Assembly: GCA_007376205.1 (NCBI GenBank) | Contig: VMFU01000005.1 | Coordinates: 1-64,000 of the forward strand | Reading direction: 5' to 3' | DNA from: Candidatus Peregrinibacteria bacterium Gr01-1014_25 | GTDB lineage: Bacteria > Patescibacteriota > Gracilibacteria > Peribacterales > Peribacteraceae | Length of the DNA stretch: 64,000 nt | Shown: piece after piece, positions 9,436-17,343 of the stretch | Layout: each line of letters opens with the position of its first letter | Position numbering within the stretch: the stretch's first letter is position 1 | Program-made: the position numbers and the translations under genes | The notes under the pieces: generated by a model | Database searches by the model: none | Told to the model about the DNA's origin: nothing | Seen by the model: the letters and a program-made list of their open reading frames with translations, nothing else

Positions 9436-9973
9436 CGTTCTCCTGCTCCACGGCTTCAAGTGCACCTCCCAGAGTTACTTCCTGCCGTTCATCCGGCAGC
9501 ATTGCGCCGCGGCGGGTGTCACGGTGCACGCACCCGATCTTCCCGATCCCACCTCGCCGGACGTCGACCGATGGACCGCGGCGGTGGAGGCACTACCGGT
9601 GAAAACGTTCGACCTCGTCGTCGCGCACAGCCTGGGCGGGTGCTTCGCCTTGAGCCTGTTCTCGCGCCAGCGCATCACGGCCCGCAGCCTGATGCTCATC
9701 AGCACCTCGCCGGGACCGAAGGAACTGCCGGTCATGCAGTCGATGCTGAAGTACCCCCTCGACCTCGAGGTGGTCGCCGCGCGCATGCCACGCATTGTCA
9801 TTGTGCAATCGCTGGACGATCCGTGGATTTTTCCGGAGTACGGCATTGTGACGCTGCGACACATGAAAGGCCTGGCGATGTTCTACGCGGACAAAGGGCA
9901 TTTTGAAACTCCCGACCTGCCCGGTGACGTGGTGGCGATGATCGACCGGCTGATCGCGGGACAGCCCGCGTGA
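9428..9973 (+). CDS. Small alpha/beta serine hydrolase (RBBP9/YdeN-like)
   Basis: 181 residues with the alpha/beta hydrolase signature: oxyanion-side LLHGFKCTSQSYF, nucleophile elbow VVAHSLGGCFAL (Ser in GHSxGG-like context), acid residue in SLDDPWIFPE, and catalytic histidine in DKGHFETPDLPG. The size and the late H-F pair match the RBBP9/YdeN group. The start codon lies inside the end of the ATP-grasp gene, so translation is likely coupled. Its substrate is unknown; acting on a product of the upstream ligase is a reasonable guess only. Confidence 0.78.
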   Translation: MADVLLLHGFKCTSQSYFLPFIRQHCAAAGVTVHAPDLPDPTSPDVDRWTAAVEALPVKTFDLVVAHSLGGCFALSLFSRQRITARSLMLISTSPGPKELPVMQSMLKYPLDLEVVAARMPRIVIVQSLDDPWIFPEYGIVTLRHMKGLAMFYADKGHFETPDLPGDVVAMIDRLIAGQPA

Positions 9974-11140
9974 TCAGTGGACGACATCTGTTTTTGGCGC
10001 CACCGCATATTCTTTGAACATGTCGGTGCCGTCCTCGTACATCAGGTGCACGCGCAGCGGCGGTCCGTCAGCCTTGGCCTTGGGACCGAAGAGCTGCCTG
10101 CGGATGAGCTGGGCGACCTCGGCGGCGTTGCGCATGCTCTTGTCGTACGCCTCGTCGAAATGCCGGCTGTGATCCGCGGGCGTGTACTTCACGCCGAGGA
10201 GGGACTCCACCTTGCTGGGATAGACGGCGTACTGCACGCCGATTGTGCCGTCCTGCAGGTGCAAACGTTGATCGGTGATGGCCATCGGCACCAACCGATG
10301 GACGAATCCGTACTCGTATGCCTCAAGTTTCCTGAAGACATCGTCCGGTGGGCTCTTGTGACGCGCGCCGTCGGCAGGAGGCTCCATGAGCCACCGCGTC
10401 CCCTGCCGCACGCAATGCAGGATATGCTGCATGCTTTTGTGCGGGACCGCGGAGAACTTTGCTTCATGGTCGGCATACACGCGGTGAGCGCTGTTATCCA
10501 GCTTGTCGAGCAAACGCGGCAGGAGGGGCAGCACTTCTTCCGCGCTCTGCGGTTCCTGCTGCATCTCCCGCGGGGTCCCATTGCTGTGGAGGCGGATCGC
10601 TCCGTGCGCGAGCTCGTTGTGACGCTCCGCCCACCACGGAAGGGCGTCCCGCACGCTGCCATTGGTGCGCCGTAGCTCGTTCAACTTGTCCACGAACAAG
10701 TCCGCTCCATGCTGTGCATGCTGCTTGTGTTGTTCCTTGCACAACGTCTCCGGCAGAACGCCTTTGGGGAATTCGTAGCCGATGTCATGGAAGCGCGTCG
10801 CCAGCGTGACGGCGAGAACATCTTCAAACGACGCCTGCATGCGTGTGCCAAGGTGATAGACGCCCTTCGCCACCGTATCCATGTGATCCCACGAATGACG
10901 GTTGATCCATGCTTCCCTCAAGCGGGCATCGTTCCACTGCACGCGCTTCTTGAAGCAGGTACGGAGGTGCGCGTACGCGACGCCGCGCAGGAGATTCACA
11001 TCCGGAAGGAACCGATCCATCGGGACTCCCTGCACCCCATCAACCGCATGCTCCCCGCTCAAAACGGGGGGAGAAGATCTCTGCCAGGCCGTGAGGCCCT
11101 CTGTTGTGTCTACTCGTTCTGCGGCGGGGGGGACCTGCAT
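9974..11140 (-). CDS. HD-domain protein (predicted metal-dependent phosphohydrolase)
   Basis: The start MQVPPAAERV gives 388 residues; in-frame sequence further upstream is antisense to the PfkB gene and was discarded. The HD signature is spread over RHSWDHMDTVAKG (about residues 81-93) and TRFHDIGYEFP (HD at 118-119), followed by H-rich ERHNELAHGAI. This region would bind a divalent metal and hydrolyse a phosphate ester, often of a nucleotide. The C-terminal 150 residues are not recognised. A TATAGA box lies about 20 bases upstream of the start. It is convergent with the hydrolase gene and abuts its stop codon. Confidence 0.65.
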   Translation of the reverse strand: MQVPPAAERVDTTEGLTAWQRSSPPVLSGEHAVDGVQGVPMDRFLPDVNLLRGVAYAHLRTCFKKRVQWNDARLREAWINRHSWDHMDTVAKGVYHLGTRMQASFEDVLAVTLATRFHDIGYEFPKGVLPETLCKEQHKQHAQHGADLFVDKLNELRRTNGSVRDALPWWAERHNELAHGAIRLHSNGTPREMQQEPQSAEEVLPLLPRLLDKLDNSAHRVYADHEAKFSAVPHKSMQHILHCVRQGTRWLMEPPADGARHKSPPDDVFRKLEAYEYGFVHRLVPMAITDQRLHLQDGTIGVQYAVYPSKVESLLGVKYTPADHSRHFDEAYDKSMRNAAEVAQLIRRQLFGPKAKADGPPLRVHLMYEDGTDMFKEYAVAPKTDVVH

Positions 11141-11215
11141 GAACGGGGTTTGGAGGGATTCTATAGATCGCAAAAACCCTGTCAAGAGCATCGCGTTTCC
11201 CTGTAGGATGAAGCC

Positions 11216-12172
11216 ATGCGGCGCGTGCTCGTGACCGGAACAATGGCCTACGATCATCTCTTCTCCTACGACGCGTCGTTCCTGGAGAACCTCCGCAGCA
11301 TCGCGACGCTCGACGCGCTCTCCGTGTCTTTCTACACCCACCAGTACGCGAAGCGGCATGGGGGAACGGGCGTGAACATGGCGTGGAATCTGCAGCTCCT
11401 GGGCCGGTCCCCCCTGCTCGTCGCGGACGTCGGATCGGATGCGGAGGAGTACCTGGCGCTGCTGCAAAGTCAGCGCATCGACACGTCGCACATCACGATC
11501 CACGCCGGCGAGCTGACGTCGACGGGCGTGTCCTGTACGGACACCCGCCAGCATCAAATCTGGTTCTTCCATCGCGGCGCGGACAAGGCGGGGGCGTGGC
11601 CCGATCTCGCCGGCGTGCGGAGTAACATCGCCTACGCCATCGTGGGACAGCGGCATCCGCCGCTGATGCGCGACGCCGTGCTCTGGTGCAAGAAGAGCGG
11701 CCTTCCCGTGCTCTTCGACCCCGGTCAGGAGATCCGCAATTTCACCGAAGAACACCTGATCTCCGCCATCGACGCCAGCACCGGCATCATCACGAACGAG
11801 TACGAATGGGCGATGCTCCACGAGCGGCTGCGCTGCACGCCCGAGGAGTTGGCGAAGCGGGTTGCGTACGTCGTCGTGACCCAGGCGGAGCGCGGCCACT
11901 CCCTGTACACCCGCGAAGGTGGACGATCGTTCCCGCGCTGCGATTGCGACGTCTTCGTGAATCCAACGGGCGCGGGCGACGCGTTCCGCGCGGGCCTGCT
12001 GACCGGATTGACGGAGGGGTGGGCATTGGAGATCGCCGCGCGCCTCGGCGCCGCGCTCGCCTCCTTCGTTTGCCAGCAGGAAGGCACGCATCTGCAGACG
12101 GTCGATCTGGACAAGGTGTACGAGCGTGCCCGCGCCGCGTACGGTGAGGCGCTCCCGCCGCTCGCATCGTAA
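11216..12172 (+). CDS. PfkB-family carbohydrate/nucleoside kinase
   Basis: 318 residues. The N-terminal signature is VTGTMAYDHLFSY with the GG pair in KRHGGTGVNMAWNLQLLG, and the C-terminal signature is NPTGAGDAFRAGLLTGL, which carries the catalytic aspartate and anion hole. These place it in the ribokinase/adenosine kinase family. YDHL and the HQYAKRHGGTGVNMA stretch are more like adenosine kinase-type members, but the substrate cannot be fixed. AGGATGA 4 bases before the ATG is a plausible ribosome binding site. It is divergent from the HD gene. Confidence 0.85.
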   Translation: MRRVLVTGTMAYDHLFSYDASFLENLRSIATLDALSVSFYTHQYAKRHGGTGVNMAWNLQLLGRSPLLVADVGSDAEEYLALLQSQRIDTSHITIHAGELTSTGVSCTDTRQHQIWFFHRGADKAGAWPDLAGVRSNIAYAIVGQRHPPLMRDAVLWCKKSGLPVLFDPGQEIRNFTEEHLISAIDASTGIITNEYEWAMLHERLRCTPEELAKRVAYVVVTQAERGHSLYTREGGRSFPRCDCDVFVNPTGAGDAFRAGLLTGLTEGWALEIAARLGAALASFVCQQEGTHLQTVDLDKVYERARAAYGEALPPLAS

Positions 12173-12199
12173 AAAAGCCCTGGGAATGGTCCCCAGGGC
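12171..12199 (-). terminator. Rho-independent terminator, minus strand
   Basis: Stem GCCCTGGG (12177-12184) pairs with CCCAGGGC (12192-12199) and is followed on the minus strand by six T. It ends the 167-residue gene that stops at 12225 and also marks the convergent end of the PfkB gene. Confidence 0.85.
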
Positions 12200-12224
12200 A
12201 CGGGTTTGCCTGCGCGCACGAACG

Positions 12225-12728
12225 TCAGATGACTTGGCGACAGAGCCACGTACCTTCATCTTGCGTCACTACCGACAGCTTGCCACGAATGACCGAGATG
12301 GCGCATCTCGGCAGCTCAACACGCACATCCGGGATGGGGCTTTTTTCGCCTCCGATATCGCGTGTCTCCTTTGTCTGTGGCAGAGAGCCGGTGAGAATTT
12401 TCATGCAGACATTCCACTCACGCGGCCCGCGGGCGAACACCGTGAGGATCGTTTCCCTGTAATCATGGAGGACAAACACGTATGTGCCGTCCTCGCTCAC
12501 GGCGACCTTCTGCGTCGTACCGGGGATCAGGTTGCCGTGCCAGACGACCTTATCGCCCTCGAGCAGGTAGATGCCGGCGAGATCATCTGCCGCAACGACA
12601 AACTTGCCGTTGCGCGTTGCGAAGCACGCCGTCACTTTTCGCCCCCCTGTGGGGAGGCTCACGGCTTCACCGTCGACGAGCAATCGCCCGTCGCGGATCG
12701 CCGCTTTCTTCGTTGCTGTCTTGGTCAT
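12225..12728 (-). CDS. Hypothetical protein, 167 residues, beta-rich
   Basis: Start MTKTATKKAA. Not recognised. The protein alternates short strands (GRLLVDGEAVSL, FVVAADDLAGIYLL, KVAVSEDGTYVFVLHDY) in a manner like two or three blades of a beta-propeller (SEDGTYVFV resembles a WD40-type strand pair), but it is too short for a full propeller. No signal peptide or membrane span is seen. A perfect terminator follows. It is downstream of the IMPDH-family gene on the same strand, 113 bases away. Confidence 0.65.
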   Translation of the reverse strand: MTKTATKKAAIRDGRLLVDGEAVSLPTGGRKVTACFATRNGKFVVAADDLAGIYLLEGDKVVWHGNLIPGTTQKVAVSEDGTYVFVLHDYRETILTVFARGPREWNVCMKILTGSLPQTKETRDIGGEKSPIPDVRVELPRCAISVIRGKLSVVTQDEGTWLCRQVI

Positions 12729-12841
12729 GGAAAGACACTCCGAGCCACTGAAGGGATCCTGCGCGCGCAGGCTTGCCCCGGCCTGCATCTCCGTGAAGAC
12801 GCGGGCGGGAGGAAGGGCAGATGTTTCCAGAGAACAAAAGA

Positions 12842-14503
12842 TCACATTGCCGACTTTCCTAGCCCTTCGTGATAACCACTAGGGAATTGCAATCCAAGTG
12901 GGCCATCCTGCAATGCGCGCATATCCAGAGAATCGCAATATCCCGCTCCAGCAGTAATACCGTCACAAACCGCATGATGAACATCCGATGCCGTACGGAA
13001 GTCCGGATGCTGGTAGATTTTTATTGCCACTCCTTCAGACCGATGTCCAACAACATCGCGGAATTTTTGGAGCGACGTGCGATCTGTGCGACCGTGCATT
13101 CGAACTACTGATGAATTGCGATTCGCCATGCCCTGATGACCCTTGAACTCACCGGACTCATCGCGTTGCAATTCCGGGGGACTTTCTTTCACGGGGGCAA
13201 ATGGTGAACCTAGCATGACATAATCGGCTCCCGCGATTACGGCTTTTGCAGCATCGCCCGGGGCACGGTAGGGATTGATCCCGCCATCGGCCACCGCATA
13301 GACATCGTAAATGTGTGCTTCTTCGGCACAGTCGGCTACAGCGGACACCTGTGGCCTGCCCGCACCAGACATGAGACGAGTCGTGCAGACAAAACCTGGA
13401 CCGACACCGATTTTCACTCCGTTTGCGCCGGCGCCAATGGCACGTCGCACGGCATCGCGCGTCACCATATTGCCGACGAGAATATTCAGATGAGGACTGA
13501 TTTTCCGTACTTTCTCAAGGTTGTGATACGTCACGATTCCTTGATCGAAGTTCGCGGTGTCGAGGAGGATGTTTTGGACGCCGTGCTCCACGAGATACTG
13601 AACACGTCCGACGGGATCGCGATTGAGAGCACCGACAGTAACGATCATATTCAAGCCTCCATGTTCGCTATCTTCGTTCGGGCGATACCGGAGGAGCATG
13701 GCTGCGTGCTTCTTCGTCAAAATACCAACAACCTTGCCGTCCCGCCTGATCGGAAGAAAATGAATTCGTCGCTCTTCCATGAGATCCAACGCCTGCATTG
13801 GCGTGATGCCCTCTTCGGCAGTCACGATATCTCCTGATCGAACAAAGGCAGCAACGGGCTGATCTTCGTTAATGCCCATAGGCAAATCGGATGGGCTAAG
13901 AATACCCACCAGTTCTTCGTCGGACCCAAGGACAACCGCGGTATCTTCGACATCTCGTTTCTGCACATAACGGCGGAATTCATGAACCTTTGTGTCCATG
14001 GTAATCGATACCGGAGTCTGATAAATGACGTGGCGCGTGCGCATGTATTCAATGATGGACGTCATCTCGGTATCGCTCTTGTCTTGCGGGATAGCAGCGA
14101 TACCTCCAACGCGCGCAATTGCTTCCGCCATGCGTTTGCCCGTAACCGTATTCATGTTTGCAACGATAACCGGTGTCGTCGACAGACCTCCGCGAGGTGG
14201 GGTGAGATCCACTTCATCCCGAGAAAATCCTTTGCCAAGGCCATGGCGCAGGGCCAACTCCCGGTACAAAGCGTGATATTTCTGGAGAGCAATCGTCGCT
14301 GCAGTGCTGTTCACTGCAGATGGATCACGCAAGGCAATATCGCGGCTCCGTTCTCTATCAAGGGCCAAATCATTAATCTGTCTCATCTCCGCTGGTGTGG
14401 CAACTGACCGAACCGCTGCTTCGATGTCATTCGACGGCGGGATGTAGACATCCGCATATGTGACATCAGGGAACTGCGAGCGGTCGAAGAGGAATTTCGC
14501 CAT
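12842..14503 (-). CDS. IMP dehydrogenase / GMP reductase family protein with CBS pair
   Basis: 553 residues: a TIM barrel (IVANMNTVTGKRMAEAI) interrupted by two CBS domains (about residues 155-280), then the catalytic cysteine loop GVGPGFVCTTRLMSG and the flavin-free phosphate site VYAVADGGINPYRAPGDA. IMPDH makes XMP from IMP. However GRPQVSAVADCAEEA and MLGSPFAPVKESPPEL are closer to the CBS-containing GuaB1-type GMP reductases of actinobacteria than to classical GuaB, so the direction of the reaction is open. The DNA is visibly less GC-rich than its neighbours, which may mean later arrival. Confidence 0.85.
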   Translation of the reverse strand: MAKFLFDRSQFPDVTYADVYIPPSNDIEAAVRSVATPAEMRQINDLALDRERSRDIALRDPSAVNSTAATIALQKYHALYRELALRHGLGKGFSRDEVDLTPPRGGLSTTPVIVANMNTVTGKRMAEAIARVGGIAAIPQDKSDTEMTSIIEYMRTRHVIYQTPVSITMDTKVHEFRRYVQKRDVEDTAVVLGSDEELVGILSPSDLPMGINEDQPVAAFVRSGDIVTAEEGITPMQALDLMEERRIHFLPIRRDGKVVGILTKKHAAMLLRYRPNEDSEHGGLNMIVTVGALNRDPVGRVQYLVEHGVQNILLDTANFDQGIVTYHNLEKVRKISPHLNILVGNMVTRDAVRRAIGAGANGVKIGVGPGFVCTTRLMSGAGRPQVSAVADCAEEAHIYDVYAVADGGINPYRAPGDAAKAVIAGADYVMLGSPFAPVKESPPELQRDESGEFKGHQGMANRNSSVVRMHGRTDRTSLQKFRDVVGHRSEGVAIKIYQHPDFRTASDVHHAVCDGITAGAGYCDSLDMRALQDGPLGLQFPSGYHEGLGKSAM

Positions 14504-14567
14504 AGAAGCACAAGGGAAGAGGACGGCATTATCATACCGTCCCCACTTTTTGTCAACTTCGGCGCTC

Positions 14568-16655
14568 TCAACCTAGAATCCCGCCAACGGAGTACAACCC
14601 CGCGGTCAGCACCGCGACGATCGTCATCAGTTTGATGAGGATATTCAGCGACGGCCCGGAGGTGTCCTTGAAGGGGTCGCCCACGGTATCCCCGACGACG
14701 GCCGCCTTGTGGCAGTCGCTCTTCTTGCCGCCCAGGTGCCCCTGCTCGATGTACTTCTTCGCGTTGTCCCACGCGCCGCCGCTGTTCGCCATCGACATGC
14801 CGAGGAGGATCGACGACGCGAGCGTGCCGACGAGCAGGCCGCCGAGCGCCTCTTTCCCGAGGAGCAACCCCACGACAATCGGCGAGCACACGGCCAACAG
14901 ACCCGGCGCGACCATCTCGCGGATCGCCGCGTCTGTCGCGATCGCCACGCAGCGCGCGGGATCGCCTTCGGCCTTGCCCTCCATGAGTCCTTTGATTTGG
15001 CGGAACTGACGACGCACTTCCTCGATGATCGCCATCGCGGCGCGGCCGACCGCGCGCATCGTGAGCGATGAGAAAAGGAACGGAATCATGGCGCCCAGGA
15101 GGACGGCGATCAGCACCGGCGGATTCGTCACGTCGACGGAGACGATGCCGGCCTTCTCCTTATATGCGGTGAACAGCGCGAGGCACATCAGGCCTCCCAT
15201 CCCGAACGCGAAGCCTTTGCCGATGGCCGCGGTCGTGTTGCCCGCGGCGTCCAGGGCGTCCGTGCGGTCGCGCACCTGGGACGGGAGATGCGACATCTCC
15301 GCGATGCCGCCCGCGTTGTCGGCGACGGGTCCGAAAGCATCGATCGCCAGAACCATCGCGAGCGTCGCGAGCATGCCGACGCTGCCCACGGCGATGCCGT
15401 ACATGCCCGCGAAGACGTAGGCCACGGCGATGGCGACGCCGATGCAGAGGATCGGCAGCGCGACAGAGAGGTAGCCGAGAGCGAGTCCTTCGATCAGCAC
15501 CGTCGCCGGTCCCGTCTTGCTGGCGTCCGCGAGCGAGCGGACCGGGCGGTAGCTGTGCGACGTGTAGTACTCGGTGAGCAGGCCGATCGCCACGCCTGCG
15601 AGCAGGCCGGCGGCGACGCCGATGAAGATGCCCATCGCACGCTCGGCCGGGAGCATCGCCTGACTCAAAAAGAATGCTCCGACGAGGAACAGGGCCGACG
15701 CGAGGAGCATGCCCGACTTCAGCGCAGGCTGGACCTTCTTCGGCGTCGACGCGCGTACGACAAGCATTCCCAGGACGCTCGCGACCGCGCCGACGAGGGC
15801 GAGCAGCAGCGGGTAGATCACCAGAGCGTCGCCCTCCCCCTCTATAGAGACGGAAAGACCGACGATCATCGTCGCCAGGATCGCGCCGACGTAGCTCTCG
15901 AAGAGATCCGCTCCCATGCCTGCCACGTCGCCGACGTTGTCGCCGACGTTGTCTGCGATCACCGCCGGATTGCGCGGGTCATCCTCCGGGATTCCCGCTT
16001 CGATCTTGCCGACCAGGTCGCCGCCCACATCCGCCGCCTTCGTGTAGATGCCGCCGCCGACGCGCGCGAACATCGCCACCGAGGACGCGCCGAACGTGAA
16101 TCCCGTCGCCGCTTCCATCGCCGCAGGCAGGCTCATGCCGCCCTCCGTCAGGAGAACCAGCAGGACGCCGGCAAAGCCGAGCAATGCCAATCCGACAACG
16201 GCCAAGCCCATCGTCGCGCCACTCAAGAAGGCGATGCGCAGGGCGCCCGCGAGCCCCTTCTGCGCCGCGCTTGCCGTCCGCACATTCGCGGCGGTCGCAG
16301 AGCGCATACCGATGAATCCCGCGAGCAGCGAGCACACCGCACCGGCGACAAAGCTCATCGCCGTCCACGGCTCGCCCCACAATCCCGCCCGCATGTTCGC
16401 AAATCCCGTATCCAGGAAGACGAAGAGCAATGCCGCGGCGATCACGATGAAGATGCCGATGAGCCGGTATTCGCGTCCGAGGAACGCCATCGCTCCCGCG
16501 CGGATCTTGGCGGCGATCGCCTGCATTTTCTGATTGCCCGGCGACTCACGCCCGATGACGAACTGGAATACTCCGGCGAGCGCGAGCGCCGCTGCGGCGC
16601 CCACGATCACGATCTGGAGAACGACGATGAGGGAAAGCGTGGATAGCGCAAACAT
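14568..16655 (-). CDS. hppA: Membrane-bound pyrophosphatase, K+-dependent type
   Basis: The start MFALSTLSL gives 695 residues with about 16 membrane spans. It hydrolyses pyrophosphate and pumps H+ or Na+ out of the cytoplasm. Catalytic motifs are present: [36 protein letters not shown] and the C-terminal [15 protein letters not shown]. The alanine in [10 protein letters not shown], in place of lysine, marks the K+-dependent subfamily; whether it moves Na+ or H+ cannot be decided from this alone. A TACACT box lies 25 bases before the start. Confidence 0.93.
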   Translation of the reverse strand: MFALSTLSLIVVLQIVIVGAAAALALAGVFQFVIGRESPGNQKMQAIAAKIRAGAMAFLGREYRLIGIFIVIAAALLFVFLDTGFANMRAGLWGEPWTAMSFVAGAVCSLLAGFIGMRSATAANVRTASAAQKGLAGALRIAFLSGATMGLAVVGLALLGFAGVLLVLLTEGGMSLPAAMEAATGFTFGASSVAMFARVGGGIYTKAADVGGDLVGKIEAGIPEDDPRNPAVIADNVGDNVGDVAGMGADLFESYVGAILATMIVGLSVSIEGEGDALVIYPLLLALVGAVASVLGMLVVRASTPKKVQPALKSGMLLASALFLVGAFFLSQAMLPAERAMGIFIGVAAGLLAGVAIGLLTEYYTSHSYRPVRSLADASKTGPATVLIEGLALGYLSVALPILCIGVAIAVAYVFAGMYGIAVGSVGMLATLAMVLAIDAFGPVADNAGGIAEMSHLPSQVRDRTDALDAAGNTTAAIGKGFAFGMGGLMCLALFTAYKEKAGIVSVDVTNPPVLIAVLLGAMIPFLFSSLTMRAVGRAAMAIIEEVRRQFRQIKGLMEGKAEGDPARCVAIATDAAIREMVAPGLLAVCSPIVVGLLLGKEALGGLLVGTLASSILLGMSMANSGGAWDNAKKYIEQGHLGGKKSDCHKAAVVGDTVGDPFKDTSGPSLNILIKLMTIVAVLTAGLYSVGGILG

Positions 16656-16680
16656 AGGGAGACGGGGAAGTGTCCGGTGG

Positions 16681-16686
16681 AGTGTA
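16681..16686 (-). promoter_or_regulatory. -10 box of hppA
   Basis: Minus-strand TACACT, expected to start transcription about 18 bases before the ATG at 16655. No Shine-Dalgarno sequence is visible in the short leader. Confidence 0.45.
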
Positions 16687-16718
16687 TCGGAGAGGAAGCC
16701 GAGGAAACAGATCATCTG

Positions 16719-17030
16719 CTATCTCTTCCTCTTCATCTTCTTCTTCCCCTGATCGACGTACCCCTGCAGCTCCTTTCCCCACACGTCGGCCTGCTTGGCC
16801 ACGTATGTCTTCGCCTTCTTCAGCTGCGTTTGAACTTCGTCGCTCTCGACGAACTTCTGCACCTCTTTCGCCAGCTTCTTGCCGTCATGGCTCAAGTGCT
16901 TCCCCAGCGTCTTCGCCGCGGCCTCCGCATCCTTGGCCTTGGCAAGCTCCGCGCGGAGCTTGTTGTTGTTGAAGATGTAACCGGCGAGCGCGCCGCCGAG
17001 GGTACCGAGGAGGAGGGGGAGCTTTTTCAT
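16719..17030 (-). CDS. YtxH-like small membrane-anchored helical protein
   Basis: 103 residues from MKKLPLLLGT. One glycine-rich N-terminal membrane segment (LLGTLGGALAGYIF) is followed by a charged, lysine-rich helical domain (KLAKEVQKFVESDEVQTQLKK) and a basic tail KKKMKRKR. This is the layout of the YtxH/DUF883-like stress or envelope proteins; the function is unknown. TATACT (17058-17063 on the minus strand) lies about 28 bases before the start. It is followed by hppA's end region and preceded by a 165-bp structured repeat. Confidence 0.7.
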   Translation of the reverse strand: MKKLPLLLGTLGGALAGYIFNNNKLRAELAKAKDAEAAAKTLGKHLSHDGKKLAKEVQKFVESDEVQTQLKKAKTYVAKQADVWGKELQGYVDQGKKKMKRKR

Positions 17031-17096
17031 GGCGCTTGTAAGGGGAGGAACACTTGGAGTATACGCGCGAGGATATAGAGAGCAATGACTCCATGC

Positions 17097-17261
17097 GCCA
17101 CTTTCTTTGTCACCACACAAAGAAAGTAGCCAAAGAAAAGTCTCCGCCGTCTGACGTTCCAGCCGGGCATGAGGAAGAAGGAAAGGACGTGGAACCATCG
17201 TGTATGGATGGAAAGCACGCTGGTCCCTTCGGGACCCCTACGGGGCCGCGCGACGGCGGGG
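17097..17261 (-). repeat. Structured intergenic repeat, copy A (165 bp)
   Basis: One of three near-identical 162-165 bp copies (others at 30438-30602 and 33310-33471). Read on the minus strand it begins CCCCGCCGTCGCGCGG, contains the hairpin GGTCCC-TTC-GGGACC (about 17221-17236), continues through GGAACGTCAGACGGCGGAGA, and ends in a 12-bp hairpin built from TACTTTCTTTGT and ACAAAGAAAGTG. CCGCCGTC near the 5' end is complementary to GACGGCGG near the 3' end, so the whole unit could fold as one closed structure. It lies in the largest gene-free stretch of the window (17031-17343), which also holds the YtxH-like gene's TATACT box and nothing else recognisable. Confidence 0.88.
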
Positions 17262-17343
17262 AAATGACAGCGCAATGACGACTCTCAATGTCACACACAT
17301 ACTGGTATATGGGTGATCTACGGCAGAGCCCTTCCGAAGGGAA

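Noticed and set aside
11141-12259. N-terminal extension of the HD-domain protein to 761 residues
   Set aside because: The extra residues are antisense to the PfkB kinase gene and lack family features. The promoter-like TATAGA box lies between the chosen start and this region.
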